Counted from the first letter of the stretch, positions 9,757 through 19,269 are shown. The stretch: DNA of 64,000 nucleotides from Leifsonia sp. 71-9 (GCF_001898805.1 NZ_MKVJ01000017.1:520255-584254); one strand, 5' to 3'. Notes: a model not told the origin generated them from the letters alone. Made by a program: numbers and translations.

Positions 9757-10530
9757 GTGACGCAGCCGGAGACACTCGGGGGTAGTGCGGTCGCCGCCAT
9801 CCGCCCCGACTACCCCGAACCCCTGTGGATCCAGGTCATCAACCTGATCACCAACGAGATCGCCGCGGGCGTGCTGAAGCCCGGGATGCGGCTGCCTCCG
9901 GAGCGCGAGCTCTGCCAGCAGCTCTCCATCTCGCGGGTCACCCTGCGCAAGGCCCTGAGCCAGCTGGTCGAGGACGGCGTGCTCAGCGCCTCCCACGGCC
10001 GTGGCTGGTACGTCGCGCAGACCCCGTCGGTCGGCAAGGACTTCCCGAACAGCCTCGAGTCGTTCACCGAGACGGCCACGCGGATGGGGCTGTCGGCGAC
10101 GTCGCTCGTCCTGCGCGCCGAGACCAAGCCGGCGACCCTCGACGAGGCGGAGGAGCTGGCTGTCGCCCCCGGCACGCCGCTCTTCCACCTGGAGCGCGTG
10201 CGGCTGCTCGACGGCGTGCCGATCGCGGTGGACGTCACCCGCATCCCGACCGCGCTCGCCCCGTCGCTCGAGCAGGTCGACTTCGCGACGGCCTCCTTCT
10301 ATCAGGCGCTCGCGGACGCGGGTGTCGAACCGCTGCGCGCGGACGCGACGATCGAGGCCCGCGAGTCGACGGAGACGATCGCCGAGCACCTCGGGCTCGA
10401 CCTCGCCAAGCCGGTGCTCGTGATGCGCCAGGTGGCCGTCGACCACAGCGAGCACCCGATCTTCGTCTCGACCATCACGTACGCGGGCGAGCGCTACCGG
10501 CTGCGCACGAACTTCGCCCGGGCCCGCTGA
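9757..10530 (+). CDS. GntR/HutC-type transcriptional regulator with UTRA domain
   Basis: A 257-residue regulator. Residues about 22-92 form the winged-helix DNA-binding domain (RLPPERELCQQLSISRVTLRKALSQL, then the wing ending GRGWYV); about 105-250 form the UTRA effector domain, which binds small sugars or related ligands. GTG 9757 is chosen over the in-frame ATG 9721 because GGGGAGG (9741-9747) lies 9 bases before it. It closes the 1-9,720 catabolic operon and probably represses it. A paralogue (22,196-22,990) shares the DYP-PLW start and NSLESFTETA-RMGL linker and sits beside the second Dpp system, so each Dpp importer appears to have its own GntR copy. Confidence 0.9.
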   Translation: MTQPETLGGSAVAAIRPDYPEPLWIQVINLITNEIAAGVLKPGMRLPPERELCQQLSISRVTLRKALSQLVEDGVLSASHGRGWYVAQTPSVGKDFPNSLESFTETATRMGLSATSLVLRAETKPATLDEAEELAVAPGTPLFHLERVRLLDGVPIAVDVTRIPTALAPSLEQVDFATASFYQALADAGVEPLRADATIEARESTETIAEHLGLDLAKPVLVMRQVAVDHSEHPIFVSTITYAGERYRLRTNFARAR

Positions 10531-10554
10531 CCCGCTGACCCGCTGACCCGCTGC

Positions 10555-10615
10555 GCACATTCGTGCCGAATGTCGACTATGCGAGCCGCATAGTCGACAT
10601 TCGGCACGAATGTGC
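10555..10615. terminator. Perfect 29-bp inverted repeat between convergent genes
   Basis: Arms 10555-10583 and 10587-10615 are exact reverse complements around a 3-base loop (AGC). The element lies 24 bases after the GntR stop and 12 before the M20 peptidase stop on the other strand, so it probably acts as a two-way terminator although no T-run follows. Each arm also contains a smaller palindrome (CATTCG-TGC-CGAATG), so it can refold in several ways. Sequence and symmetry are seen directly; termination is inferred. Confidence 0.75.
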
Positions 10616-10627
10616 CGGGGCACGGCC

Positions 10628-11956
10628 TCAGCGGGCGGCGGCGAACTCGCGGATGAAGAGGGTCTGCGCGTCGATCATCCGGCGGATCTCCTCCGGGTCG
10701 ACCGACTCGTCGGAGGCGTGGATGCGCGACTGCGCGGTGTCCTCCGCGCCCCAGAGCACGATCGCGGCGTCGGGCGACACCTTCTTCAGCGAGGCGACGA
10801 GCGGGATCGACCCACCGGCGCCGATCGACTCGGCCGGCACGCCGAAGGCCGTCCCGAGCGCATCCATCGCCGAGGTGATCGCCGGATGCGACTCGTCGAC
10901 CCGGAAGGCGTGGCCCACCTTCACCTTCTCGACCTCCACCTCGCAGTTCCACGGGCGCTGCGACCGCAGGTGCGCCATCAGCGCCTCGAGCTGGGCGTCG
11001 CCGTCCGAGCCCGGGACGATGCGCATGGACAGCTTCGCCGTGACCGACGGCAGGAGGACGTTCGACGCCTCGGCCGTGTTCGGCAGGTCCATCCCGAGCA
11101 CCGTGACCGAGGGCTTTGCCCAGATGCGGTCGGAGAGGGAGCCGGTGCCGAGGTAGTCGACGCCGGGCAGGATGGCGGAGCCGGCGCGGTAGGCGGACTC
11201 GTCCATGTCGGCGCCCGGCCAGGCGCCCGCATCCACGCCGGGGATGACCGTGTCGCCGTTCTCGTCGTGCAGGGAGTCGAGGATGCGGATCATCGCCGTC
11301 ATCGCATCCGGGGCCGCGCCGCCGAACTCGCCCGAGTGGACGGGGTTGGCGAGGGTGCGCACGGTGACGGTGCACGCGACGTCGCCGCGCAGGGCCGTGG
11401 TGAGCGCGGGGCGTCCGGCCTCCTGCGGTCCGAGGTCGGCGATAACGAAGGCGTCGGCGGCCATCAGCTCGGGGTTCGCCTCGACGAACTCCTCCAGGTG
11501 CGAGATGGTCTCCTCCTCGCCCTCGATCAGGATCTTGACCCGGCAGGGACGGTCGGGACCGAGCAGGCGCAGGGTGCCGTAGTGGATGACGAGACCGGAC
11601 TTGTCGTCGGCGGCGCCGCGGCCGTAGATGCGGCCGTCGTCCTTGCGGGTCGGCTCGAACGGTTCGGAGCTCCAGCCCTGGCTCGCGGGAGCGGGCTGCA
11701 CGTCGTAGTGCGCGTAGAGCAGCACCGTCGGCGCGCCCTCGGGCCCGGGGAGGTCGGCGTAGACGCAGGGGTAGCCTCCCGGCACGTCGAGCAGGCGCAC
11801 GCCGTCGGCGCCCGCCGCCTCGAAGAGCTCGACCACCGCGCGGCCCATCGCGTGGACCGGCTCGGCGTCGAAGCCGGGGAAGGCGATCGAGGGGATGCGC
11901 ACCAGCGCATCCAGGCGGTCGAGGACGTCGGGCATGAGGGCTTCGGCTTCGGACAC
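10628..11956 (-). CDS. M20-family metallodipeptidase
   Basis: A 442-residue cytoplasmic zinc peptidase. The M20 motifs are clear: LLYAHYDVQPA with metal His83 and catalytic Asp85, GRGAADDKSG with bridging Asp117, and EGEEE (147-149) carrying the general base and metal Glu; a lid domain with HSGEFGG (metal or substrate His) follows. The layout matches dipeptidases of the CNDP/PepV-like group. GTG 11956 is chosen because TAGGAG lies 6 bases upstream. Its start is 16 bases after the stop of the Dcu-type carrier, so the two are probably co-transcribed: the carrier could exchange acidic products released from dipeptides or acyl-amino acids. Substrate preference cannot be read from sequence. Confidence 0.9.
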   Translation of the reverse strand: MSEAEALMPDVLDRLDALVRIPSIAFPGFDAEPVHAMGRAVVELFEAAGADGVRLLDVPGGYPCVYADLPGPEGAPTVLLYAHYDVQPAPASQGWSSEPFEPTRKDDGRIYGRGAADDKSGLVIHYGTLRLLGPDRPCRVKILIEGEEETISHLEEFVEANPELMAADAFVIADLGPQEAGRPALTTALRGDVACTVTVRTLANPVHSGEFGGAAPDAMTAMIRILDSLHDENGDTVIPGVDAGAWPGADMDESAYRAGSAILPGVDYLGTGSLSDRIWAKPSVTVLGMDLPNTAEASNVLLPSVTAKLSMRIVPGSDGDAQLEALMAHLRSQRPWNCEVEVEKVKVGHAFRVDESHPAITSAMDALGTAFGVPAESIGAGGSIPLVASLKKVSPDAAIVLWGAEDTAQSRIHASDESVDPEEIRRMIDAQTLFIREFAAAR

Positions 11957-11972
11957 GGGCGCTCCTAACGGT

Positions 11973-13424
11973 TCAGGATGGGATGACGAGCTGGATGAGC
12001 AGCCCCGACACGACGACGGACACCCACGAGACCAGCATAGGAATCGTGAACGAGTGCCAGATCGGCACCGGGGTGAGCCGGGTGGATCCGGTGCGGTCGG
12101 TCTCCACCGCCGCGATCTGCGAGCCGTTGGCCGGGAAAAGCCAGACGCCGATCAGCGACGGCCACATGGCGGTGATGACGCCGGGCGCGAGGCCGGCGGC
12201 CAGGGCGATCGGGATGAGGGTGTTGGTCGTCGCCGACTGGCTGGTGGTCAGACCGGCGACGAGGAAGAGGGCGACGGCCAGCAGCAGCGGCTGCGCGGTG
12301 ATCAGCTGACCCAGCGGCTCGATGATCGTCTTCTGGTTGGCGGAGATGAAGGTGTCGGCCATCCACGCGATGCCGAACAGCGCGACCGCGGCGACGTAGC
12401 CGGAGCGCAGGAGGGGCTGCTCCACCACGAGCGACGGCTTGACCTTGCGCACCAGGATGATCGCCAGGGCGACCGTGAACATCACCATCTCGATCACCGG
12501 GGACATGCCGATCGGCACCGGCTTCCCGTCCGCATCGGGGAAGGCGGGGCGCAGGGCCGGGAACAGACCGAGCGCGACGACGAGGAGGGTGCCGACGATG
12601 AAGATCCAGGCCGCGGTCTGGCCGCCCGGCGGCACCGTGTGCTCGACGGGGGCGGCGCCGGCGCTCGTCCGCCGCGCGGCCTTCGTGGCTGAGTGGGGAC
12701 CGGAATCGGAACCGGCACCGGCCGCGGCCTCCGCGCCACCCGACGTCCGGGCGGCGAAGCTCGCCTCCAGCGCCGCGGGCACCTCGACCGTGCCGGCCTC
12801 GACCCGCTTGCGGAACACCGGGTCGGCGATCAGCTCCCTCCCGATCCGCTGCTGCACGAACGAGGTCACGATGCAGGCGACGATCGCGGACGGCACCGTG
12901 ATCGCCAGCACCTGCGGCAACCCGAACCCCTTGGCCTCCATCAGCACGAGGTACGCCGCCATCGCCGCCGAGACCGGGCTCGCCGTGATCCCGAGCCCGG
13001 AGGTCACGGTCGACGCCGCGAGCGCCCGCTCCGGCCGCTGCCCGTTGCGGTAGGCCGTCTCGTAGATCACCGGGATCAGGGCGAAGAAGATGTTCGACGT
13101 CCCCGACAGCACCGTGAACACGAACGCCACCAGCGGCGCCACGTACGTGAGCCGGCGGGGATTGCGCTGGATGATCCTCGACGCGATCGAGACGAGGAAG
13201 TCGATGCCGCCGGCGGCCTGCATCGCCGACGACGCCGTGATCACCGCGATGATGATGAAGAACGCGTCGACCGGGGGAGAGCCGGGCGGCAGCCGGAACA
13301 CGAACACCAGGATCGCGGTGCCCACCACTCCCCACAGCCCCAGCCCGATCCCGCCGACGCGCACGCCGAGCACGATCGCGCCGATGACGACGCATGCCTG
13401 CAGGATGACGAGAACGACTTCCAT
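11973..13424 (-). CDS. Dcu-family C4-dicarboxylate transporter
   Basis: A 483-residue membrane protein with at least ten hydrophobic segments. The pattern matches DcuA/DcuB: N-terminal VRVGGIGLGLWGVVG, VITASSAMQAAGGIDFLV, RNPRRLTYVAPLVAF, ITASPVSAAMAAYL, VFRKRVEAGTVE, and late TTSQSATTNTLIPIALA. Dcu proteins exchange aspartate, fumarate, malate and succinate across the membrane. It is longer than typical Dcu (about 430-450) because of a hydrophilic Ala/Gly/Ser-rich linker near residues 215-265. ATG 13424 has GGGGGAGG upstream. It leads the carrier-peptidase unit. Its upstream region now holds one copy of the 19-bp repeat bracketing the AbiE-like cassette, so its promoter region may have been altered by that insertion. 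Confidence 0.88.
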   Translation of the reverse strand: MEVVLVILQACVVIGAIVLGVRVGGIGLGLWGVVGTAILVFVFRLPPGSPPVDAFFIIIAVITASSAMQAAGGIDFLVSIASRIIQRNPRRLTYVAPLVAFVFTVLSGTSNIFFALIPVIYETAYRNGQRPERALAASTVTSGLGITASPVSAAMAAYLVLMEAKGFGLPQVLAITVPSAIVACIVTSFVQQRIGRELIADPVFRKRVEAGTVEVPAALEASFAARTSGGAEAAAGAGSDSGPHSATKAARRTSAGAAPVEHTVPPGGQTAAWIFIVGTLLVVALGLFPALRPAFPDADGKPVPIGMSPVIEMVMFTVALAIILVRKVKPSLVVEQPLLRSGYVAAVALFGIAWMADTFISANQKTIIEPLGQLITAQPLLLAVALFLVAGLTTSQSATTNTLIPIALAAGLAPGVITAMWPSLIGVWLFPANGSQIAAVETDRTGSTRLTPVPIWHSFTIPMLVSWVSVVVSGLLIQLVIPS

Positions 13425-13466
13425 GGCGACCTCCCCCTCGGCGACAGCATGCCCGACGGAGCGGCC

Positions 13467-13485
13467 GGTGTGAAGGCCCGGCGTC
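13467..13485 (+). repeat. 19-bp direct repeat, left copy
   Basis: The sequence GGTGTGAAGGCCCGGCGTC occurs here and exactly again at 15456-15474, in the same orientation, on either side of the two-gene AbiE-like cassette. Flanking bases differ (C/G before, C/A after), so 19 bp is the full match. This copy lies in the upstream region of the Dcu carrier gene. Confidence 0.9.
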
Positions 13486-13525
13486 CGGGATATTCCGTTA
13501 AATGCCTTGTTCCGGTGACAGTGGA

Positions 13526-13551
13526 ACGTGCCAATTTCCCGAATGGCACGT
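13526..13551 (+). promoter_or_regulatory. Inverted repeat upstream of the AbiEi-like gene (candidate operator)
   Basis: ACGTGCCA (13526-13533) and TGGCACGT (13544-13551) form an 8-bp inverted repeat with a 10-base spacer, 31 bases before the AbiEi-like start. AbiEi antitoxins are known to repress their own promoter through inverted repeats, so this is the natural candidate for autoregulation. A TAGAGT follows at 13551 as a possible -10. Function is inferred. Confidence 0.5.
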
Positions 13552-13582
13552 AGAGTGGAGCCGGGAGAACGGAGGGAGCGGC

Positions 13583-14656
13583 ATGTCACCGACGATCGAC
13601 GCGATGTCGCCGGCAGAAGCGCGACGGCTCGCGCTCGAACTCGTGGCCGCACGGCTTCCTGCCGGGTGGTCGCTCTCGCCAGCGTCCGGTCTGGATCTCG
13701 TGCTGACGTCCCCGGACGGCATCGCCACGAGCGTGATGGTCGACGCGAAGAACACCGTCGCGCGACGCGACCTGGCGGGCATCGAGGCGAACCTCCGGCC
13801 CTCGGCCGGACCATCGGACACCGATGGGGTCAGGCTGGTCACCGCCCGCTACCTCTCGCCCCCGGTGCGGGAGGAATTGCGTGGCCGCGGGCTCTCGTTC
13901 GCCGACACGACGGGCAACATCGAACTCTCGTCGGCGAGACCCGGCCTGTTCGTTCGTGACGTCGGTGCGGACGCCGACCCCTTCCGTCGCTCCGGGCGGC
14001 CGCGCGGCACTCTCAAGGGCGAACCGGCGGCGCGGGTGGTTCGTGCGCTGGTCGACCGGCGGAGGTCATGGAAGGCGACGGAACTGGTCGAAGCCGCTCG
14101 GACGTCCGTGGGCGCCACCTATCGCGTCGTCGACTATCTCGAGAGCGAGGGGTTGGTGACGATGCGGGATGACACGGGGACGTTCACCGTCCCGGATTGG
14201 CGGCGTCTTCTCGAGGCGTGGAGCGCCGACTTCAACACGTTCGAGGTCAATCGCGTCAGCGCGTGGATCGCACCGCGTGGCGTTCAGGAACTGACCGAGC
14301 GGGTCGGCGCGGCCGGTGCGCCCGTGCCGTACGCGGCCACGGCATCCGTCGCGGCGGCGACCTGGGCTCCGTACGCCCCGGTGCGTTCGGCCTTCTTCTA
14401 CGCCGAGGATGCGCGAGCGATCGCCGAGACGTGGGATCTGCGACGTGCGGACCAGGGTGCCAACGTCTTCCTGCTGGAGCCGACGAAGCTGGACGACGTC
14501 GCCTTGGTCGGGGCCCGGGCCCGCACCGATGGCCTCGTGGTCGCGGCGCCGTCGCAGGTCGCCGTCGATCTCCTGAACGGCCCCGGCCGGAGTCCCAGCG
14601 AAGCAGAGGAACTCCTGTCCTGGATGACTGATCACGAGGACGAGTGGCGCTCGTGA
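13583..14656 (+). CDS. AbiEi-like antitoxin/regulator with nuclease-like N-terminal domain
   Basis: A 357-residue protein of the actinobacterial type IV toxin-antitoxin AbiEi group. N-terminal residues (about 30-130) resemble a restriction-endonuclease-like fold: DLVLTSPDG followed by VDAKN gives a PD-(8)-DxK arrangement, and FADTTGNIELS is a further conserved-looking element. Next comes a winged-helix region (RRSWKATELVEAARTSVGATYRVVDYLESEGLV, about 175-215) and a C-terminal domain of about 140 residues. AbiEi proteins bind promoter DNA and counter the AbiEii nucleotidyltransferase. ATG 13583 has GGAGGGA at 13571-13577; an upstream in-frame start at 13502 lacks support and would run through the candidate operator. 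It overlaps the toxin-like gene by four bases. Whether the nuclease-like motif is active is unknown. Confidence 0.7.
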   Translation: MSPTIDAMSPAEARRLALELVAARLPAGWSLSPASGLDLVLTSPDGIATSVMVDAKNTVARRDLAGIEANLRPSAGPSDTDGVRLVTARYLSPPVREELRGRGLSFADTTGNIELSSARPGLFVRDVGADADPFRRSGRPRGTLKGEPAARVVRALVDRRRSWKATELVEAARTSVGATYRVVDYLESEGLVTMRDDTGTFTVPDWRRLLEAWSADFNTFEVNRVSAWIAPRGVQELTERVGAAGAPVPYAATASVAAATWAPYAPVRSAFFYAEDARAIAETWDLRRADQGANVFLLEPTKLDDVALVGARARTDGLVVAAPSQVAVDLLNGPGRSPSEAEELLSWMTDHEDEWRS

Positions 14657-15462
14657 CCGACGCGATTCTCGTCCGCGCGCGCCGAGCGCTGCTCGACGCT
14701 CTCGAGGCGCTCGGGCCGCATCGGGAGTCCGTGGTGCTCGTCGGAGCCCAGGCGGTCTACCTGCACACGGGCGCGGCCGACGTCGCGCTGGCGGAGTTCA
14801 CGATCGATGCGGATCTCGCGTTCGATGCACGGACGCTGGGAGACGATCCGCGGATCGAGGCGGCGATGATGTCGGCCGGCTTCGAGCACGGCGTCTCCAG
14901 GAATCCGGGCGTCTGGACATCGAAAGACGGGGTCCAGGTCGATCTGATGGTCCCAGCGGCTATCGCTGGGAGCGGGCGCCGATCCGTGCACGCTCCTCCG
15001 CACGATCGGAGCGCACTTCGGAAGAGTTCCGGGCTCGAAGCCGCGCTGGTGGACCAGTCGTCCCGCTCGGTCTCGTCGCTCGACTCGTCGGACTCCCGGA
15101 CCTTCGACATCGCGGTCGCCGGGCCCGCAGCCCTCCTCGTCGCCAAGCTCCACAAACTGGCGGACCGGATCGCCGGCGAGCGCGCCGTGGAGAACAAGGA
15201 CGCCCACGACGTGTACCGGATCCTGGTCGCGATCGGAACGACGGCCCTGGCCGACGATCTGCGCCTGCTCGCAGCCCACCCGCTGAGCGCGTCGACCACG
15301 ACGGAATCGATCGGATTCCTCGCCGAGTACTTCGCCGCCGGACCGGATGCCGCCGGCCCGCGGATGGCCGGTGCGGCGGAGGAGTTGGTCGGCGACCCGG
15401 CGACGGTCGGTCTGGCGGCGAGCATCCTCGCCTCCGACCTGCTCGCTGCGCTGAGGGTGTGA
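14653..15462 (+). CDS. AbiEii-like nucleotidyltransferase (toxin-like partner)
   Basis: A 269-residue nucleotidyltransferase-fold protein. The N-terminal VLVGAQAVYLHTG and TIDADLAFD supply the G-x-x and D-x-D core of the superfamily; LLVAKLHKLADRI and ENKDAHDVYRIL match the later Lys and Asp motifs of AbiEii/AbiGii-type proteins. The standard GG[ST] is changed to VGA, so catalytic competence should not be assumed. AbiEii toxins transfer nucleotides, in known cases to tRNA. GTG 14653 forms a GTGA overlap with the antitoxin stop; GTG 14644 is an alternative but lies only 3 bases from the GAGGA site. Its last codon and stop fall inside the right 19-bp repeat, and it converges on the Dpp ATPase gene with only 10 bases between stops. 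Confidence 0.7.
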   Translation: MTDAILVRARRALLDALEALGPHRESVVLVGAQAVYLHTGAADVALAEFTIDADLAFDARTLGDDPRIEAAMMSAGFEHGVSRNPGVWTSKDGVQVDLMVPAAIAGSGRRSVHAPPHDRSALRKSSGLEAALVDQSSRSVSSLDSSDSRTFDIAVAGPAALLVAKLHKLADRIAGERAVENKDAHDVYRILVAIGTTALADDLRLLAAHPLSASTTTESIGFLAEYFAAGPDAAGPRMAGAAEELVGDPATVGLAASILASDLLAALRV

Positions 15463-15472
15463 AGGCCCGGCG

Positions 15473-15474
<2 letters not shown>
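15456..15474 (+). repeat. 19-bp direct repeat, right copy
   Basis: Exact second copy of GGTGTGAAGGCCCGGCGTC. It contains the final Val codon and stop of the AbiEii-like gene, and its last two bases belong to the stop codon of the convergent Dpp ATPase gene (15473-15475). The boundary therefore sits exactly at the 3' end of that operon. Confidence 0.9.
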
Positions 15475-16401
<927 letters not shown>

Positions 16402-16405
<4 letters not shown>

Positions 16406-17274
16406 GCGCGCGCCTCCTCTCGTGGGGTGGCCGGGCCGCGATCCACATAGCGGGTGCCGGTGATCGGGGTGTCGCCGCGGAGGCTCGGGAACGAGCTCAG
16501 CAGGTGCCGGGTGTAGTCGTGGCCGGCGCCGTCGAGCAGCGCCTGCGGAGTGTTCTCCTCCACCAGCCGGCCCGACAGCATGACGCCGACCCGGTCGCTG
16601 ATCTCGAGCAGCAGCCCGAGGTCGTGGGTGATGAAGAGCACGGCGAAGCCGAATTCGCTGCGGAGGCGGTCGATCTCCTCCAGGATGTTGCGCTGCACCA
16701 CCACGTCGAGGGCGGTGGTCGGCTCGTCCATGATGATGAGGCGCGGCCGGAGGGCCAGCGCCATCGCGATCATGACGCGCTGGCGCATCCCGCCGCTCAG
16801 CTCGTGCGGGTAGCTGCGGAGGCGGTCGACCGGGATGCCGACCGTGCGGAGCAGCTCGGCGGCGCGCTCCCGGCGTTCCGCCTTGTTCAGGCCGGCGCGG
16901 TGGTCGAGGAAGACGTCCTCGATCTGCGGGCCGATGCGGTGCACGGGGTTGAGCGCGTTCATGGCGCCCTGGAAGACCATGGAGATCTCCTGCCAGCGGA
17001 AGGCGCGTAGCTCGCGGCCGCCGAGGCCGAGGATGTCGGTCGTCCCGCCGTCCTCGCGGCGCCACTCGATCGAGCCGCCGCTGATCTCGGCGGGCGCCTG
17101 CAGGAGGCGGGTGATCGTGTAGGCGAGGGTGGACTTGCCGCAGCCGGACTCGCCGGCCAGTCCCACGATCTCGCCGGGGTGGATGTCGAGGGAGACGCCG
17201 TCGACGGCGCGGACCGGCCGGTCGGTGGCGTAGTCGACGGTGAGGTCGCGGATGCGCAGCAGCGGCTCGCTCAT
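16402..17274 (-). CDS. Dpp/Opp-type ABC importer ATPase (DppD-like), short form
   Basis: A 290-residue ATPase: Walker A GESGCGKST near residue 40, FQGAMNALNPV, signature LSGGM near 157, Walker [11 protein letters not shown] and ITHDLGLLLEIS. It ends soon after the regulatory segment (HLLSSFPSLRGDTPITGTRYVDRG) and lacks the oligopeptide-type C-terminal cysteine domain found in most DppD proteins and in the first-system fusion. Both second-system ATPases lack this extension, so the loss looks like a shared property of the system, not a frameshift. ATG 17274 overlaps the permease stop. Confidence 0.9.
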
Positions 17275-18251
17275 GCGGCGGCTCCCTTCGGGCGGGACGA
17301 GCGGGAGCGCTTCGCGATGGCGGCGGTCCGCAGGCGCGGGTTGATGCGCTCGTCGATGGAGAAGTTGATCAGGCCGAGGGCCGCGCCGAGGATGGCGATG
17401 CAGAGGCCGGGCGGCACGAACCACCACCAGGCGCCGAGCGTGATCGCCTGGGCGTTCTGCGCGAAGAACAGGATGCTGCCCCAGCTCTTGCCGCCGGGGG
17501 CTCCCAGCCCGAGGAACGAGAGTCCCGCTTCGGCGAGGATGGCGCCCAGGGCGCCGAAGACGAACTGGGAGGCGATGATCGGCATGAGGTTGGGCAGGAT
17601 CTCGCGGAGCATGATGCGCCAGTTGGACTCGCTGGCGACGCGGGCGGCGTCGACGTAGTCGCGGGAGCGCACCGAGAGGGTCTGCGCGCGGAGGACGCGG
17701 GCCGCGCCGGCCCACGACACCAGGGCGATGACGACCGCGATGACGACGATGTCCCGCGACTCGACGTAATCGGTCACGATGATCAGCAGCGGCAGCCCGG
17801 GGATGACGAGGAACACGTTGCTGACCAGCGAGGACGCGTTGTCCCAGAAGCCGCCGAGGAAGGCGCCGCCGACGCCGAAGATCATCGACAGGACGACCGT
17901 GATCGCGCCGGCGACGACGCCGATGACGACCGAGCCGGAGGTGCCGGCGACCACCTGGCCGAAGACGTCCTGGCCGATGTTGGTCGTGCCGAACCAGTGC
18001 GCGGCGCTGGGCGGCTGGAGGCCGGCCGGGCTCGACTGGTTGGGGTTCGGGACGAGGAAGGGCGCGACGATCGCCACGACGGCGAAGAAGACGCACACCG
18101 CCAGCCCGACCCAGAACTTCCAGCCGCGGGACGTGCGCCGACGGCCGGTCGCGCGCCCGGTGGCGCGGAAGAACCCGGTGCGCGGCGGTCCCGCGTCCGG
18201 CTCGGAGCCCGAGAGGTCGGGGTCGGCGAGTTCTTGCTGCGTGAAGCTCAT
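17271..18251 (-). CDS. Dpp/Opp-type ABC importer permease (DppC-like), second system
   Basis: A 326-residue permease: a basic cytoplasmic N-terminus of about 45 residues, then a first helix, LVPNPNQSSPAGLQPPSAAHWFGTTNIGQDVFGQ (DppC landmark, NIGQDVF in place of the usual GRDVL), EAA loop YVDAARVASESNWRIMLREILPN, and the closing INFSIDERINPRLR. Six membrane segments are visible. In the first importer the equivalent subunit is fused to its ATPase; here it is separate. Start ATG 18251 has TAGGAGAG upstream, 9 bases after the DppB stop. It forms the translocation pore with the product of 18,261-19,244. Confidence 0.9.
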   Translation of the reverse strand: MSFTQQELADPDLSGSEPDAGPPRTGFFRATGRATGRRRTSRGWKFWVGLAVCVFFAVVAIVAPFLVPNPNQSSPAGLQPPSAAHWFGTTNIGQDVFGQVVAGTSGSVVIGVVAGAITVVLSMIFGVGGAFLGGFWDNASSLVSNVFLVIPGLPLLIIVTDYVESRDIVVIAVVIALVSWAGAARVLRAQTLSVRSRDYVDAARVASESNWRIMLREILPNLMPIIASQFVFGALGAILAEAGLSFLGLGAPGGKSWGSILFFAQNAQAITLGAWWWFVPPGLCIAILGAALGLINFSIDERINPRLRTAAIAKRSRSSRPKGAAA

Positions 18252-18260
18252 GATGCTCTC

Positions 18261-19244
18261 CTAGTTCGCCAGCCGGGTGCGCGGGTCGATGAAGCCGTAG
18301 ACGAGGTCGACGACGAGGTTCGCGCCGAGCACGGCGAGGGTGATGATGAGGAACAGCGCCTGCATCAGCGGGTAGTCGTTGTTCTGCACGGCGGTCAGCA
18401 GGGTGAAGCCGACGCCGGGATAGCCGAAGACGCTCTCGGTGACGACCGAGCCGTTGACGATGAAGCCGAGGGACATGGCGAACCCGGCCACCGACGGCAG
18501 CAGAGCGTTGCGCATGGCGTAGGAGCCGAAGACGCGAGTCGGCCGCAGGCCCTTGGCGCGGGCGGTGACCACGTAGTCCTCCGCCATCGTCGACACCATC
18601 ATGTTGCGGGTGCCGAGCAGCTGGCCGGAGACGGAGGCGAGGATGATCGTGATGGCCGGGAGCATTCCGTAGAGGAGGACGGAGCCGATGAACTCCGGTG
18701 TGAAGCCCGGAGTGATGTTGAGGTCGTAGCCTCCGCTCACCGGGAACCAGTGCAGGATCGACCCGAAGACGTAGACGAGGACGAGCGCGAGCCAGAAGTA
18801 GGGGATCGCCGAGAAGAACGTCGACGCGGGGAGGATGCCGTCGGTCCAGGTGCCGCGGCGCCAGCCGAGCCACGAGCCGAACACGATGCCGATGACGTAG
18901 CTGATGACGGTGGCGAGCCCGACCAGGCAGAGGGTCCAGGGCAGCGCCTGCATCACGACCTCGATGGCCGGGGTGGGGTAGTAGCTCACCGAGAGACCGA
19001 AGTTGCCGGTGAAGATGTTGTGGAGGTACTGGCCGTACTGCACGATCAGCGGATCGTGCGAGACGCCGAACTGCAATTCGAGCGCGTGGCGCGCCTCGGG
19101 CGGCATCGGGGCGACGCCCTGCGTCTTGGCGAGGATGACGTCGACCGGGCTCCCCTTGACCAGGCGGGGGAGCAGGAAGTTCAGGGTGATCGCGATCCAC
19201 GCGGCGATCAGGTAGAAGCCGAGCTTGTTCAGGTAGTAGCGCAT
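18261..19244 (-). CDS. Dpp/Opp-type ABC importer permease (DppB-like), second system
   Basis: A 327-residue permease with LNFLLPRLVKGSPVDVILAK at the N-terminus, YYPTPAIEVVMQALPWT, the EAA loop VTARAKGLRPTRVFGSYAMRNALLP and the C-terminal YGFIDPRTRLAN. It aligns by eye with the first-system permease (1,305-2,279) over its whole length, including the distinctive SYYPTP segment, so the two importers are related. ATG 19244 is chosen because the family's N-terminus begins there (MRYYLNKLGFYLI); its ribosome site is weak, consistent with lower expression than the binding protein. A hairpin lies in the 64-base gap before it. Confidence 0.9.
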   Translation of the reverse strand: MRYYLNKLGFYLIAAWIAITLNFLLPRLVKGSPVDVILAKTQGVAPMPPEARHALELQFGVSHDPLIVQYGQYLHNIFTGNFGLSVSYYPTPAIEVVMQALPWTLCLVGLATVISYVIGIVFGSWLGWRRGTWTDGILPASTFFSAIPYFWLALVLVYVFGSILHWFPVSGGYDLNITPGFTPEFIGSVLLYGMLPAITIILASVSGQLLGTRNMMVSTMAEDYVVTARAKGLRPTRVFGSYAMRNALLPSVAGFAMSLGFIVNGSVVTESVFGYPGVGFTLLTAVQNNDYPLMQALFLIITLAVLGANLVVDLVYGFIDPRTRLAN

Positions 19245-19269
19245 AGGAGGGTTCCCGCCGGTCGGGGCG

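Noticed and set aside
10563-11156. + strand open frame beginning in the 29-bp palindrome
   Set aside because: It lies wholly opposite the M20 peptidase gene, has no ribosome site and no family features.
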